DNA of 64,000 bases, taken from NCBI RefSeq assembly GCF_014384795.1, contig NZ_JACRSR010000001.1:806001-870000 (forward strand), written 5' to 3'. A program made the position numbers and the translations under genes. The notes beneath the pieces were generated by a model that saw nothing but the letters and a program-made list of their open reading frames with translations, made no database searches and was not told the origin of the DNA. Each line of letters begins with the position of its first letter. The first letter of the stretch is position 1. Origin of the DNA: Gehongia tenuis (GTDB lineage Bacteria; Bacillota; Clostridia; Christensenellales; NSJ-53). Shown piece after piece: positions 17,237 through 25,883 of this stretch.

Positions 17237-18142
17237 ATGATCAAGGTTTTTGTTCCGGCCACCAGCGCCAATATGGGCGCGGGGTTTGACTGCCTGGGCA
17301 TGGCGCTTAGCCTTTACAACACCGTTATTGTGGACCCTCGGGAAGAGGGCCTTATTCTGGACTTTCCTGAATCGGACCTGCCCCTGGTGGAAGAGGGCGA
17401 AAACAACCTGGTCTATCGGACCATGAAGGAAACCTATAAAATCGTAGGCCGGCCCATGCCCGGCCTCTATCTTCGTCAGATCAACGGCATTCCCATCACC
17501 CGCGGCCTTGGGAGCTCCGCGGCCTGCATCGTGGCCGGCATCATTGCGGCCAATGCGCTGATGGGTCAGCCCCTAAAAAAGCGGGATATTATTGAACTGG
17601 CCACCCGCATGGACGGCCATCCGGACAACGTTCTGCCCGCCCTCATCGGAGGCGTGACGGTGGCGGCGATGGAGAATGAACGGGTTTACTATGTGAAGCA
17701 GATGTCGGTGGATTTTGTCCGGTTTGCCGTTATGATTCCCGATTTCCCGCTGCCCACCTCCATGGCCCGGGGCATCCTGCCGGAGGAGATTTCCCGAAAG
17801 GATGCGGTATACAACATCAGCAGGGCAAGCCTCATGATGGCTTCGCTGATCACCGGCAAGGTGGAGAACCTCTGGGCGGCCTCGGACGACCGGCTGCATC
17901 AGCCCTATCGAAAGAAGTTTATTCCCCATTTCGATGATATCGTGGCAAAGGCCAAGGAACTGGGCGCCAAGGGCATGTTTTTAAGCGGCGCCGGCCCCAC
18001 GATGATCGCCATTCTGGACAAAGATTATCAGCGTTTTCAGTATGAAATGGACTACTATACATCCACCTTTGAGGATAAATGGGAGGTTCATATTCTGGAA
18101 GTATGTCGGGACGGCGCATGGTGGGAAGAGGTGGAAGCATGA
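17237..18142 (+). CDS. thrB: Homoserine kinase
   Basis: A 301-residue GHMP kinase, ATP-dependent O-phosphorylation of homoserine in threonine synthesis. N-terminal [18 protein letters not shown], the ATP loop [12 protein letters not shown] and the C-terminal [14 protein letters not shown] motif are complete. Starts 5 bases after hom; the following yjbQ ATG overlaps its stop, so the genes are translationally coupled. Threonine synthase is not in the window. Confidence 0.96.
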   Translation: MIKVFVPATSANMGAGFDCLGMALSLYNTVIVDPREEGLILDFPESDLPLVEEGENNLVYRTMKETYKIVGRPMPGLYLRQINGIPITRGLGSSAACIVAGIIAANALMGQPLKKRDIIELATRMDGHPDNVLPALIGGVTVAAMENERVYYVKQMSVDFVRFAVMIPDFPLPTSMARGILPEEISRKDAVYNISRASLMMASLITGKVENLWAASDDRLHQPYRKKFIPHFDDIVAKAKELGAKGMFLSGAGPTMIAILDKDYQRFQYEMDYYTSTFEDKWEVHILEVCRDGAWWEEVEA

Positions 18143-18555
18143 AAAGCTACCGCAGGGAATTGACCTTCAATCTGCCTGCGCGGCGCGGGTTCGTCAATAT
18201 TACGCCGCAAGTGAAAGCCGCGCTCAAGGAGAGCGGCATTCAGGAGGGCCTGCTGTTATGCAACGCCATGCACATCACGGCCAGCGTCTTTATCAACGAT
18301 GACGAGGGCGGGCTGCATCAGGATTTTGAACGCTGGCTGGAGAAGCTGGCGCCGGAAAAGCCGTACAGCGCCTACGCCCACAACGGTTACGAAGACAATG
18401 GCGACGCCCATTTAAAGCGCACCGTCATGGGCCGGGAGGTGGTGGTGGCGGTGAGCGGCGGACGGCTGGATTTTGGACCCTGGGAACAGATTTTCTATGG
18501 AGAATTTGACGGCAAGCGCTCAAAACGGGTGCTGGTTAAAATTATTGGAGAATAG
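18139..18555 (+). CDS. yjbQ: YjbQ/UPF0047 family protein
   Basis: A 138-residue protein whose ATG overlaps the thrB stop. Family motifs are [10 protein letters not shown] (the metal/active-site HTTA-like segment), [11 protein letters not shown] and [15 protein letters not shown]. YjbQ proteins are small trimeric beta proteins; some members have weak thiamin-phosphate synthase activity, but the physiological role is not established. Its linkage to hom and thrB is noted but not explanatory. Confidence 0.85.
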   Translation: MKSYRRELTFNLPARRGFVNITPQVKAALKESGIQEGLLLCNAMHITASVFINDDEGGLHQDFERWLEKLAPEKPYSAYAHNGYEDNGDAHLKRTVMGREVVVAVSGGRLDFGPWEQIFYGEFDGKRSKRVLVKIIGE

Positions 18556-18567
18556 AAGGGAAGTTCT

Positions 18568-19458
18568 TTGATCGCCTTTCAGCGTTTGGATCAGCATACC
18601 TATATCATGCCGGGCAACAATGTCATCGGCGCCATGACCGGAGCTTCCGGTCGGGCTGTGATCGTGGACACGGGCCTGGATGAGCGCTATGGCCGGCGCA
18701 TCCTGAAGGCGGCGGAGGGCGCGGGGTTCACCGTTTCGGCGGTGCTTTATACCCATTCCCATGTGGATCATATCGGAGGCGGGGGCTATCTCATGGAGCA
18801 TGCCCGGCCTTCTTTTTATGCTTTTCCCGCGGAAGCCGCAGCCATCGAGAACAGCGGTCTGGAAGGCTTCTACCTCTATGCCGCCAGGCCCATCGCAGAG
18901 CTTTCGACGAAGTTTGTTCATGCCGAAGCAGTTTTGCCCGTGCATCATCTTGAGGCCGGCCCCATGGCGGTGGAGGATGTGTCCTTTGAAGTGGTTCGCC
19001 TTCCCGGCCACTGTTTGGAGCATGGAGGCTTCCTCAGTGAGGACGGCTATTTGTTTTCCGGGGATGCGCTTATCTCGCGAAAGGTTTGGCAGCGAACGGG
19101 CATGCCCTATCTGGTGGATGTGAAGGAGAGCCTGGGGACGCTGGAGGTCATCGAGGAGATGGACGTGAAGGCCTGTGTGCTGGCCCACGGCGGCGTGGCG
19201 AAGGATTTTCGGGCCCTGGCCCGAGACAACCGGCGGGCCATTGAGGAGCTTGCCTGCAGGGTCCATGAGGCACTGGACCGCCCCATGACCAAGGAGGACG
19301 CCTTCCGGAAGGTGATGGGGGAGCTGGACGCCCGTTTTGATCTTGTGGGCTACTATCTGCTCATGTCCACCTTTGGCGCCTATCTGCGTTACCTTCGGGA
19401 GACGGGCCGGGCTGAGCTCCATCTTGAAAATCATCAGGTTCTATGGAACCGGCTGTAA
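18568..19458 (+). CDS. MBL-fold metallohydrolase (glyoxalase II-like)
   Basis: A 296-residue metallo-beta-lactamase-fold hydrolase. Ligand motifs THSHVDHIGG, LPGHCLEHGG, FSGDALIS and LAHGG are all present in order, with a helical C-terminal extension of about 90 residues (RALARDNRRAIEELACR onward). Substrate unknown. The start is TTG 18568 behind GAAGGGAAG. It is the last gene of the pfkB-hom-thrB run and converges with dinB without an obvious terminator between them. Confidence 0.83.
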   Translation: MIAFQRLDQHTYIMPGNNVIGAMTGASGRAVIVDTGLDERYGRRILKAAEGAGFTVSAVLYTHSHVDHIGGGGYLMEHARPSFYAFPAEAAAIENSGLEGFYLYAARPIAELSTKFVHAEAVLPVHHLEAGPMAVEDVSFEVVRLPGHCLEHGGFLSEDGYLFSGDALISRKVWQRTGMPYLVDVKESLGTLEVIEEMDVKACVLAHGGVAKDFRALARDNRRAIEELACRVHEALDRPMTKEDAFRKVMGELDARFDLVGYYLLMSTFGAYLRYLRETGRAELHLENHQVLWNRL

Positions 19459-19467
19459 TTCTCGCCG

Positions 19468-20709
19468 TCAAAAGGCGTGAGGGCGGCCGGGGAGGGAAGC
19501 CACGCCCGTGCTCCGGACCAGGGAGACCAGGTTCTCATCCAGGCCGGGGGCTTTCCGTACGCTTTCCGGACCGAAACGCCGATGAATTTGATCCAGACAT
19601 TGTTCAAGCTGCGCCGTTTGTTGGCGCTTTTTTTCGTTCCACAGCAGTGAAAGCTGGGCGGCCTCTTCGACGGACTGGAGCTGGGTGAGGCGGATGCCCA
19701 GGGCGCGGATGGGCTTTTGTACCCTTACGCCCTGGAAGAGGCGCCAGGCCTCCCGGGTCAGATCGTCTTCCAGCTGGGTGGGTGCGGGGAGCTGGCCCTG
19801 ATGCTCCAGATGGGAAAGATCACTGAACCGGACATAGATTTGCAGCGTGCTGCCCACCAGACCTTGCTTGCGCAGCCGTTTGGATACGCTCTGGGCCAGA
19901 TGGGCGAACACGAAGCGGATCTCCTCCTGGCGGGTGAGATTGCGGGCGGTGGTGATGCTGTTGCCCAGTCCCTTGATGGGGTCCGTCTCGTCCACCATGG
20001 CCACGGGGCTGTCGTCCAGGCCGTTGGCATAGCGCCACAGGTTTTCACCAGCCTTGCCCAAACAGCCCTTCAGCACCCTGGGGGAGGCGTGAGCGATGTC
20101 CCGAATGGTGAAAAGGCCCACCTTGTGCAGGACATTTTTGGCGGAGCGGCCCACGAACAGCAGCCGCTCCCCAGGGAGCGGCCACACCAGCCTGGACACG
20201 TCCGGCCGGGCAATGACGGTGGTACCGTTGGGCTTTTTAAAATCGCTGCCCAGCTTGGCAAAGACCTTGTTGAAGGACACACCCACCGATACGGTCACGC
20301 CCAGCTCCCGCTGAACGGCTCCGCGGATGTCATCAGCAACGTGCCGTCCCGCCGCCATATCCATGCCCTTTTCGGTGATATCCAGCCAGGCCTCGTCGAT
20401 GCCGAAGGGCTCGATGCGATTGGTGTAGCGCTGGTAGATATTTCGGGCCAGCTGGGAAAAATGGAGATAGCGCCGGGAGTGGGGCGGCAGGATCACAAGG
20501 CCTGGACACTTTTCCCGGGCCTTCCATAGGGGCTCGCCGGTGGCGATGCCAAAGGCTTTGGCCTTCTCGTTTTTGGCCAGCACGATGCCGTGACGCATCT
20601 GCTCATCTCCGCCCACGGCCACCGGCAGATGAGCAACATCCGGCCGGTACAGACATTCGACCGAGGCATAAAAAGCGTTCAAATCACAGTGCAGAATGAT
20701 TCGGTCCAC
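19468..20709 (-). CDS. dinB: DNA polymerase IV (Y-family, translesion)
   Basis: A 413-residue Y-family polymerase. Catalytic palm motifs ILHCDLNAFYASVE and FGIDEAWLDIT (usual SIDEAYLDVT) carry the metal-binding acids; SFNKVFAKLGSDFKKPNG and the little-finger domain after about residue 240 are normal. Carries out error-prone bypass of lesions. Starts with GTG. Two SOS-type boxes and a consensus promoter precede it, so it should be LexA-controlled, in agreement with its function. Confidence 0.94.
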   Translation of the reverse strand: MDRIILHCDLNAFYASVECLYRPDVAHLPVAVGGDEQMRHGIVLAKNEKAKAFGIATGEPLWKAREKCPGLVILPPHSRRYLHFSQLARNIYQRYTNRIEPFGIDEAWLDITEKGMDMAAGRHVADDIRGAVQRELGVTVSVGVSFNKVFAKLGSDFKKPNGTTVIARPDVSRLVWPLPGERLLFVGRSAKNVLHKVGLFTIRDIAHASPRVLKGCLGKAGENLWRYANGLDDSPVAMVDETDPIKGLGNSITTARNLTRQEEIRFVFAHLAQSVSKRLRKQGLVGSTLQIYVRFSDLSHLEHQGQLPAPTQLEDDLTREAWRLFQGVRVQKPIRALGIRLTQLQSVEEAAQLSLLWNEKKRQQTAQLEQCLDQIHRRFGPESVRKAPGLDENLVSLVRSTGVASLPGRPHAF

Positions 20710-20723
20710 AAAAAATCACACTC

Positions 20724-20737
20724 CGAACGTTTGTTCC
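20724..20737 (-). promoter_or_regulatory. SOS (LexA/DinR) box 1 of dinB
   Basis: CGAACGTTTGTTCC, the Gram-positive CGAAC-N4-GTTCG pattern with one mismatch (GAAC-N4-GTTC core perfect), between the -10 and the start codon. Confidence 0.75.
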
Positions 20738-20746
20738 TACATTGTG

Positions 20747-20775
20747 ATTATAAAACATATGTTCGCAATTGTAAA
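20747..20775 (-). promoter_or_regulatory. Sigma-A promoter of dinB
   Basis: Minus strand TTTACA (20770-20775), 17-base spacer, TATAAT (20747-20752), with an SOS box filling the spacer. Confidence 0.75.
20752..20765 (-). promoter_or_regulatory. SOS (LexA/DinR) box 2 of dinB
   Basis: Minus strand CGAACATATGTTTT: one perfect half site and one GTTT half, located between the -35 and -10. Confidence 0.7.
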
Positions 20776-20853
20776 GAACCTTTGTTTGCCAAATGGGCAG
20801 GATTTGGCTTGGAATTGGCGAATATATAAAGGCTACATGAAGGAGGTTTTTGG

Positions 20854-21843
20854 ATGTCCAGTATTTTGATTCTGGGAGGCGCCGGCTATATCGGCAGCCA
20901 CACTGCTCGCTATTTCAAAGACCGCGGCAGAGAACTGGTGGTTTATGATAATCTCAGCACGGGTTTCCGGGATTCGGTGAAGAATATTACCTTTGTGGAA
21001 GGGGACTTGCACGACACCCGGGGCCTGGAACGGGTTATGGAGCGGCATCGGGTGGATGCGGTGATTCATTTTGCCGCCTTCAGCCAGGTGGGCGAGTCCA
21101 TGGTCAATCCGGAAAAATATTATTACAACAACCTGGCGGGCACACTGTCCGTGCTTCGGGCCATGGTGAACCAGCAGGTTCAAAACATTGTCTTTTCCTC
21201 CACGGCGGCGGTGTACGGCGATCCTGTCCGCATTCCCATTGTGGAGACGGCGGATAAGAAGCCAAAGAACATCTACGGCAAGACCAAGCTTATCATTGAG
21301 AACATTTTGAAGGACTACGAAGGGCCTTACGGCGTCCGCTCCGTGTGCCTGAGATATTTCAATGCGGCGGGCGCTCATCCCGATGCCACCATCGGCGAAA
21401 GCCACCGCCCGGAGAGCCATCTCATTCCGCTGGTGCTGCAGGCGGCCCTGGGCCAGCGGGATCATTTGGATATCTTTGGCGATGATTACGAGACGCCGGA
21501 CGGCACCTGTGTCCGGGATTATATCCATGTCATGGATCTGGCTGACGCCCATTATCGGGCGCTTGAGCATCTGCAAAGAGGCGGCGCTTCCGCGGCTTAC
21601 AACCTGGGCAACGGCAGCGGATTCTCGGTACGCCAGGTTATTGAGGCGGCCCGATACGTGACCGGCCGGGAGATCCGTGCGGAGGTCAGGCCCCGGCGTG
21701 CGGGAGATCCGGCCATCCTGATCGCAAGCTCGGACAGGATTTCAAGGGAACTGGGCTGGCAGCCCAAAATGCCTGAATTGGATCGAATCATTGCAACCGC
21801 CTGGGAATGGCACCGCACTCATCCCGATGGATATGAACGGTAA
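20854..21843 (+). CDS. galE: UDP-glucose 4-epimerase
   Basis: A 329-residue short-chain dehydrogenase-type epimerase. NAD loop GGAGYIGSHTARYF, the serine/threonine segment FSSTAAVYG, catalytic YGKTK and the GalE hallmark YFNAAGAHPD are present. Interconverts UDP-glucose and UDP-galactose for polysaccharide synthesis. ATG 20854 follows GGAGG by 9 bases. Divergent from dinB; I could not find a convincing promoter for it in the 144-base gap. Terminator follows. Confidence 0.93.
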   Translation: MSSILILGGAGYIGSHTARYFKDRGRELVVYDNLSTGFRDSVKNITFVEGDLHDTRGLERVMERHRVDAVIHFAAFSQVGESMVNPEKYYYNNLAGTLSVLRAMVNQQVQNIVFSSTAAVYGDPVRIPIVETADKKPKNIYGKTKLIIENILKDYEGPYGVRSVCLRYFNAAGAHPDATIGESHRPESHLIPLVLQAALGQRDHLDIFGDDYETPDGTCVRDYIHVMDLADAHYRALEHLQRGGASAAYNLGNGSGFSVRQVIEAARYVTGREIRAEVRPRRAGDPAILIASSDRISRELGWQPKMPELDRIIATAWEWHRTHPDGYER

Positions 21844-21845
21844 AC

Positions 21846-21877
21846 AAAAAAGCGAGACACATTGTCTCGCTTTTTTT
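21846..21877. terminator. Bidirectional terminator between galE and comEA
   Basis: GCGAGACA and TGTCTCGC arms, CAT loop, six A bases before and seven T bases after. It overlaps the last bases of comEA. Confidence 0.88.
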
Positions 21878-22484
21878 ATTCGATGGATACCAGCGGTTTC
21901 AATTTCTCCAAAGTCTTTTCGCCGATTCCCTTGACGTTCAGCAGCTCTTCCACCGCATGGAAGCCTCCGGAACTCTCGCGGTAGGCGATGATAGCTTCCG
22001 CCTTAACCTCACCGATGCCGGGCAGCTCCATAAGCTGTTCCTTTCCGGCGGTGTTGATGTTGATTTTTTCAACGTCCGGGGATTTGGAGGCGGATGGTGA
22101 CGATTCGGAAGGGGGAATCGGCTCGGCAGATGGGGCGGAAGCCGGTTTTGAAGATACTGATGGTTCCTCCGTGGAAGCGGAGGCAGCGCCGCCGTCCGCA
22201 CCAGGGACCGTGATTTTTTGTCCGTCGGAGAGGCGCTCCGCCAAGTTCAGCTCCTTTGTATCCCCGTTCGAACCGCCGGCAGCCTCAATGGCGTCCTCCA
22301 GTCTGGCGTCATAAGGCAGCTCGTAGAGGCCGGGATGCTGAACGGCGCCCTGAACATCCACCTGAATGGTAGAAGATGCCGGTTCGGTCGCCGAAAGGGA
22401 TGCGGGAAGAAGCTGACCGTACACGGCCATCCCCGCCAGAACGGCCAGGACCAGCAATGCCAGCACAATACGGGAAGTCTTCAT
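21876..22484 (-). CDS. comEA: ComEA-type DNA-binding competence protein
   Basis: A 202-residue secreted/anchored protein: N-terminal membrane segment (about 5-25, IVLALLVLAVLAGMAVYG), an SLBB domain (VDVQGAVQHPGLYEL to SDGQKITVPG), a Ser/Pro/Ala-rich linker (about 100-135) and a helix-hairpin-helix pair (ININTAGKEQLMELPGIG, LLNVKGIGEKTLEKLKPL) that binds double-stranded DNA. It delivers DNA to ComEC at the cell surface. Encoded about 18 kb from comEC. Confidence 0.92.
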   Translation of the reverse strand: MKTSRIVLALLVLAVLAGMAVYGQLLPASLSATEPASSTIQVDVQGAVQHPGLYELPYDARLEDAIEAAGGSNGDTKELNLAERLSDGQKITVPGADGGAASASTEEPSVSSKPASAPSAEPIPPSESSPSASKSPDVEKININTAGKEQLMELPGIGEVKAEAIIAYRESSGGFHAVEELLNVKGIGEKTLEKLKPLVSIE

Positions 22485-22513
22485 GGTCCACCTCTTACGG
22501 TTATTCTTTCCAT

Positions 22514-22543
22514 ATCATAGCACAATTCGCGCAATTATTACAA
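22514..22543 (-). promoter_or_regulatory. Promoter of comEA
   Basis: Minus strand TTGTAA (22538-22543), 18-base spacer, TATGAT (22514-22519) with upstream TG (extended -10). Confidence 0.5.
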
Positions 22544-22584
22544 AAAATTTGCATGCTGTCCCGATCCGGCGCCCGGGGGCACCC

Positions 22585-22614
22585 TTGACAAGGCTCCCGC
22601 TTCGATGACACAAT
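22585..22614 (+). promoter_or_regulatory. Promoter of the aldo/keto-reductase-like / two-component operon
   Basis: Perfect TTGACA (22585-22590), 18-base spacer, CACAAT (22609-22614), 40 bases before the start. Confidence 0.5.
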
Positions 22615-22653
22615 AGAAACAATAGGATTTGGCACAATGTGAGGAGGTTGCCC

Positions 22654-23799
22654 ATGATTTATCATGATTTGGGCCGTAGCGGCCTTAAAGCGAGCTGTGT
22701 AGGCCTTGGATGTGAGTACCTGGTGGATAAAAGTTTTTCCGAGGTGGATCGGGTGATCGGGACTGCTGTGGACGGCGACATCAATATATTGGATGTCTTC
22801 ATGCCTCAGCCGGAGGTGCGGGACAATATTGGCAGGGCGCTGGAGGGACGGCGGGAAAAGGTGCTGCTCCAGGGGCATATCTGCACGGTTTGTGAGGACG
22901 GCCAATATGCCCGGACCCGGGATTTGAAGCGGACGAAGGCCTATTTTGAGGATTTCTATACCCGATACCGCACGGACTATGTGGATATCGGCATGATCCA
23001 TTTTGTGGATTCGCCGGAGGAAGTCCATGTCGTTCTGGAGGAGGGCGTGATGGACTACGCCCGCTCGCTCAAGAAAGCGGGGCGGGTGCGCACCCTGGGA
23101 GTGAGCTCCCATAACCCGGTGACCGCCAGGATGATGGTGGAGACGGGACTTGTGGATGTGCTCATGTTTTCCATCAATCCGGCCTATGACATGCTTCCCA
23201 AAGACGTGAACAGCGATGATATGTTCAAAAGTGAGACCTATGAGAGCGATAATTTTCGGGGGTTGGATCCGGAGCGTGCGAAGCTCTATGCGACCTGTGA
23301 GGCGTTGGGCGTGGGAATCACGGTGATGAAGCCGCTGGCCGGCGGCGCCATGATCTCGCCGTCGAGAACCCCCTTCGACCGCGTCATGACGGTACCTCAG
23401 CTCATCCACTATGCGCTCTCGAAACCGGCGGTGGCCAGCGTTCTTGTGGGCTGTGCCAATGAGGCGGAGGTGAAGGAGGCGCTGCGTTATCTCGAGGCGC
23501 CGAAGGACGAGCTGGAGGATCTGTCGGTGCTGGCCGAATCTCCGAAGTATTCCATGAGCGGCAAGTGCATGTACTGCAATCACTGCCAGCCTTGCCCGTC
23601 GGGTATCGACATCGCGGCGGTGACCAAATACACGGACCTCTACGAGTATACAAAGGCTCCCACGGTGCTGGAGCACTATCGGGCGCTGGAAAAGCATGCG
23701 TCCGACTGCATTCAGTGCGGTCAGTGCGAACCGCGCTGCCCCTTTGCCGTTCGGGTGCGGGAGAACATGATAAAGGCGCAGGGGATGTTCCGTGATTGA
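22654..23799 (+). CDS. Aldo/keto-reductase-fold protein with C-terminal 2x[4Fe-4S] ferredoxin domain
   Basis: A 381-residue protein: AKR-like barrel (about 1-290, starting MIYHDLGRSGLKASCVGLG) and a ferredoxin-like tail with two clusters (CMYCNHCQPCP near 305 and CIQCGQCEPRCP near 355). In the barrel the catalytic aspartate (INILD) and histidine region (MIHFVD) can be aligned, but the usual tyrosine is missing from DVFMPQPE and the usual lysine strand reads KVLLQGH, so a normal AKR reaction is doubtful. It may act in electron transfer or sensing. Start ATG 22654 after GAGGAGG. Its last 8 bases overlap the response regulator gene. Confidence 0.82.
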   Translation: MIYHDLGRSGLKASCVGLGCEYLVDKSFSEVDRVIGTAVDGDINILDVFMPQPEVRDNIGRALEGRREKVLLQGHICTVCEDGQYARTRDLKRTKAYFEDFYTRYRTDYVDIGMIHFVDSPEEVHVVLEEGVMDYARSLKKAGRVRTLGVSSHNPVTARMMVETGLVDVLMFSINPAYDMLPKDVNSDDMFKSETYESDNFRGLDPERAKLYATCEALGVGITVMKPLAGGAMISPSRTPFDRVMTVPQLIHYALSKPAVASVLVGCANEAEVKEALRYLEAPKDELEDLSVLAESPKYSMSGKCMYCNHCQPCPSGIDIAAVTKYTDLYEYTKAPTVLEHYRALEKHASDCIQCGQCEPRCPFAVRVRENMIKAQGMFRD

Positions 23800-24445
23800 T
23801 ATTTTGATTGTGGAGGACGATCTTCATATTGCCAAGATGATTGAAGCCACCCTGTCCATCGGCGGCTATCAGGGCCATATCTGCGAAAACGGCAGGGACG
23901 CGGTGGAGCGCATCATGGGTGAGCATTTCGATCTTATTCTGCTGGATGTGATGCTGCCGGATATGGATGGATTCGAGGTCATTCAGCGGGTTCAGAACAG
24001 AGGCACTCCGGTGATCTTTCTTACCGCCCGGCAGGAGGTGGCGGATAAGGTTCGGGGACTTCGGCTGGGCGCGGAGGACTACATCGTCAAACCCTTTGAA
24101 GCGGTGGAGCTGCTGGCCCGGGTGGAGGTGGTGCTGCGGCGCTCCAACCGGGGCCGGAACGTGCTGGCCTTTGAGGACATCGTGGTCAATCTGGACGAGC
24201 ACACGGTGCGAAAGGGGGACAGGCTGGTGAGCCTGACGCCCAAGGAGTTCGACGTGCTGGTCTTCTTTTTGCAGAACCTGGATATCGCCCTCACCCGGGA
24301 ACGGCTTTTGGCCGCCGTGTGGGGATATGCCTTCGAAGGCGAGAGCCGCACGGTGGATATCCATGTGCAGCACGTACGAAAGAAGCTGGGACTTCAGCAA
24401 AAGCTGGTGACCGTTCCCAAGCTGGGTTACCGTTTGGAGAGTTGA
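23792..24445 (+). CDS. OmpR/PhoB-family response regulator
   Basis: A 217-residue regulator with receiver domain (acidic pocket VEDD, phospho-acceptor Asp52 in LILLDVMLPD, Thr in FLTARQ, Lys in IVKPFE) and a winged-helix DNA-binding domain (LTPKEFDVLVFFLQN, RTVDIHVQHVRKKLG, VPKLGYRLE). Start GTG 23792 lies within the upstream AKR-like gene. Cognate kinase follows 4 bases later. Target genes are unknown. Confidence 0.94.
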   Translation: MIDILIVEDDLHIAKMIEATLSIGGYQGHICENGRDAVERIMGEHFDLILLDVMLPDMDGFEVIQRVQNRGTPVIFLTARQEVADKVRGLRLGAEDYIVKPFEAVELLARVEVVLRRSNRGRNVLAFEDIVVNLDEHTVRKGDRLVSLTPKEFDVLVFFLQNLDIALTRERLLAAVWGYAFEGESRTVDIHVQHVRKKLGLQQKLVTVPKLGYRLES

Positions 24446-24449
24446 TGGG

Positions 24450-25883
24450 ATGAAGCTTTGGCAAAAAATCTTCCTGTGCACCTTGATTCTGGTGATTCTG
24501 GCTGTGGATATGACGGCGGTTTTGCTATTGCGCAACACCCATGAACTGATGGTGGAGCGGGAACAGTCCCGGGCGCTGTCGGAACATGAGTATCTGGTGG
24601 CCACCCTGAAGAACACCGTGACCTATGAACGGCTGCGGCAGGGTAAAGTGGTGCTGGAGGATGAGGACATCCGCGGCTATGCCCGGGATGTGATGAACGC
24701 TCAGCAGGGAAGCGGCAGCACAGGAGCCACGCTGTTTTTGGAGGGGAGGTCCGTTCTCAGCACCAGCAAATGCTCATCCGAACTGGAGCTGGCCCTTGTC
24801 AAGGCGGGGGAAGGGACGGGCAAGCATCTGGTGGAGATTGTGGACGGTGCCGGCGGCACTTACATGCTGGCCTTCTCCCAGTTTGAACTTTCCGATACCA
24901 CTTACGATCTGGTAACCTCCACCGATGTTTCGGCAATCTACGCCCTGAGAGCGGAGCAGCTCAAATATACGCAGATCATCAGCATCGTGTGTGCGCTGGC
25001 GGCGGCGGGAATTCTTTTGGCGCTGGTGCTGATTTTGCTCAGGCCCCTGCAGCGGATCAATGAGAGCACCCGGCAGATCGCCCAGGGCAACTATGGCGTT
25101 CGGGTCACGGTCAAAGGCCGAAGCGAGCTGTCTGAACTCTCGGAAAACATGAACGCAATGGCGGACGCCGTGGAGCAGAACGTGGATGCACTGGAACAGG
25201 TGGCGGAAGACCGGCGGATTTTTATTGCCAATCTGGCCCATGAGATGAAAACGCCGCTCACCTCCATTTTGGGCTTTGCCGACCTGCTTCGGGTGAAGCG
25301 GGTGGTAAGCGATCGGGAGCGGCAGGAATACGCCGGCATCATCGTGGAGGAGACCAAGCGCCTCCGGGCCCTGTCGGGCAAGCTGATGGAACTCATCACC
25401 CTGGGGCAGACCAAGATGGATTTTAAGGATGTTCCGCTGAAGGAGGCCATGGACGAGATGGCCGTGGTACTCACGCCCATTATGGAGAAAAATGAGCTCA
25501 CTTTGGTCCATGAGTCGCCAGAGGTGACCATTCGGGCCGATATGGAGCTTTTTAAATCCATGCTGTACAATCTGGTGGATAATGCCGTCAAGGCGTCCAA
25601 ACCCGGTCAGACCATAGAGATGATGGCGGGCTTTCACCGGGAACGATTGGTGATTGCCATCCGGGATTACGGTCACGGCATTCCCAAAAAGGAGATATCC
25701 CAAATCGTAAAACCCTTCTATATGCTGGATAAGGCTCGCTCCCGGAAGGCAGGAGGCGCGGGCCTTGGGCTGGCCCTTTGCGTGGAAATTGCAAGGCTGC
25801 ATGGTGCGGAGCTCAAGATTCAAAGCGCCGTGGGCAAGGGCACGATGGTGCAGATCGTCTTCAGAAAGGGGGCCGCCTCGTGA
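24450..25883 (+). CDS. Membrane sensor histidine kinase
   Basis: A 477-residue kinase: membrane helix 1 (about 7-27), extracytoplasmic sensor domain of about 145 residues, membrane helix 2 (about 174-196), HAMP domain (LLRPLQRINESTRQIAQGNYGV), H-box NLAHEMKTPLTS with phospho-accepting His264, N-box NLVDNAVKAS, G boxes DYGHGIPKK and GGAGLGLALC. Pairs with the response regulator just upstream. The sensor domain is not a family I recognise. The next gene overlaps its stop. Confidence 0.93.
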   Translation: MKLWQKIFLCTLILVILAVDMTAVLLLRNTHELMVEREQSRALSEHEYLVATLKNTVTYERLRQGKVVLEDEDIRGYARDVMNAQQGSGSTGATLFLEGRSVLSTSKCSSELELALVKAGEGTGKHLVEIVDGAGGTYMLAFSQFELSDTTYDLVTSTDVSAIYALRAEQLKYTQIISIVCALAAAGILLALVLILLRPLQRINESTRQIAQGNYGVRVTVKGRSELSELSENMNAMADAVEQNVDALEQVAEDRRIFIANLAHEMKTPLTSILGFADLLRVKRVVSDRERQEYAGIIVEETKRLRALSGKLMELITLGQTKMDFKDVPLKEAMDEMAVVLTPIMEKNELTLVHESPEVTIRADMELFKSMLYNLVDNAVKASKPGQTIEMMAGFHRERLVIAIRDYGHGIPKKEISQIVKPFYMLDKARSRKAGGAGLGLALCVEIARLHGAELKIQSAVGKGTMVQIVFRKGAAS

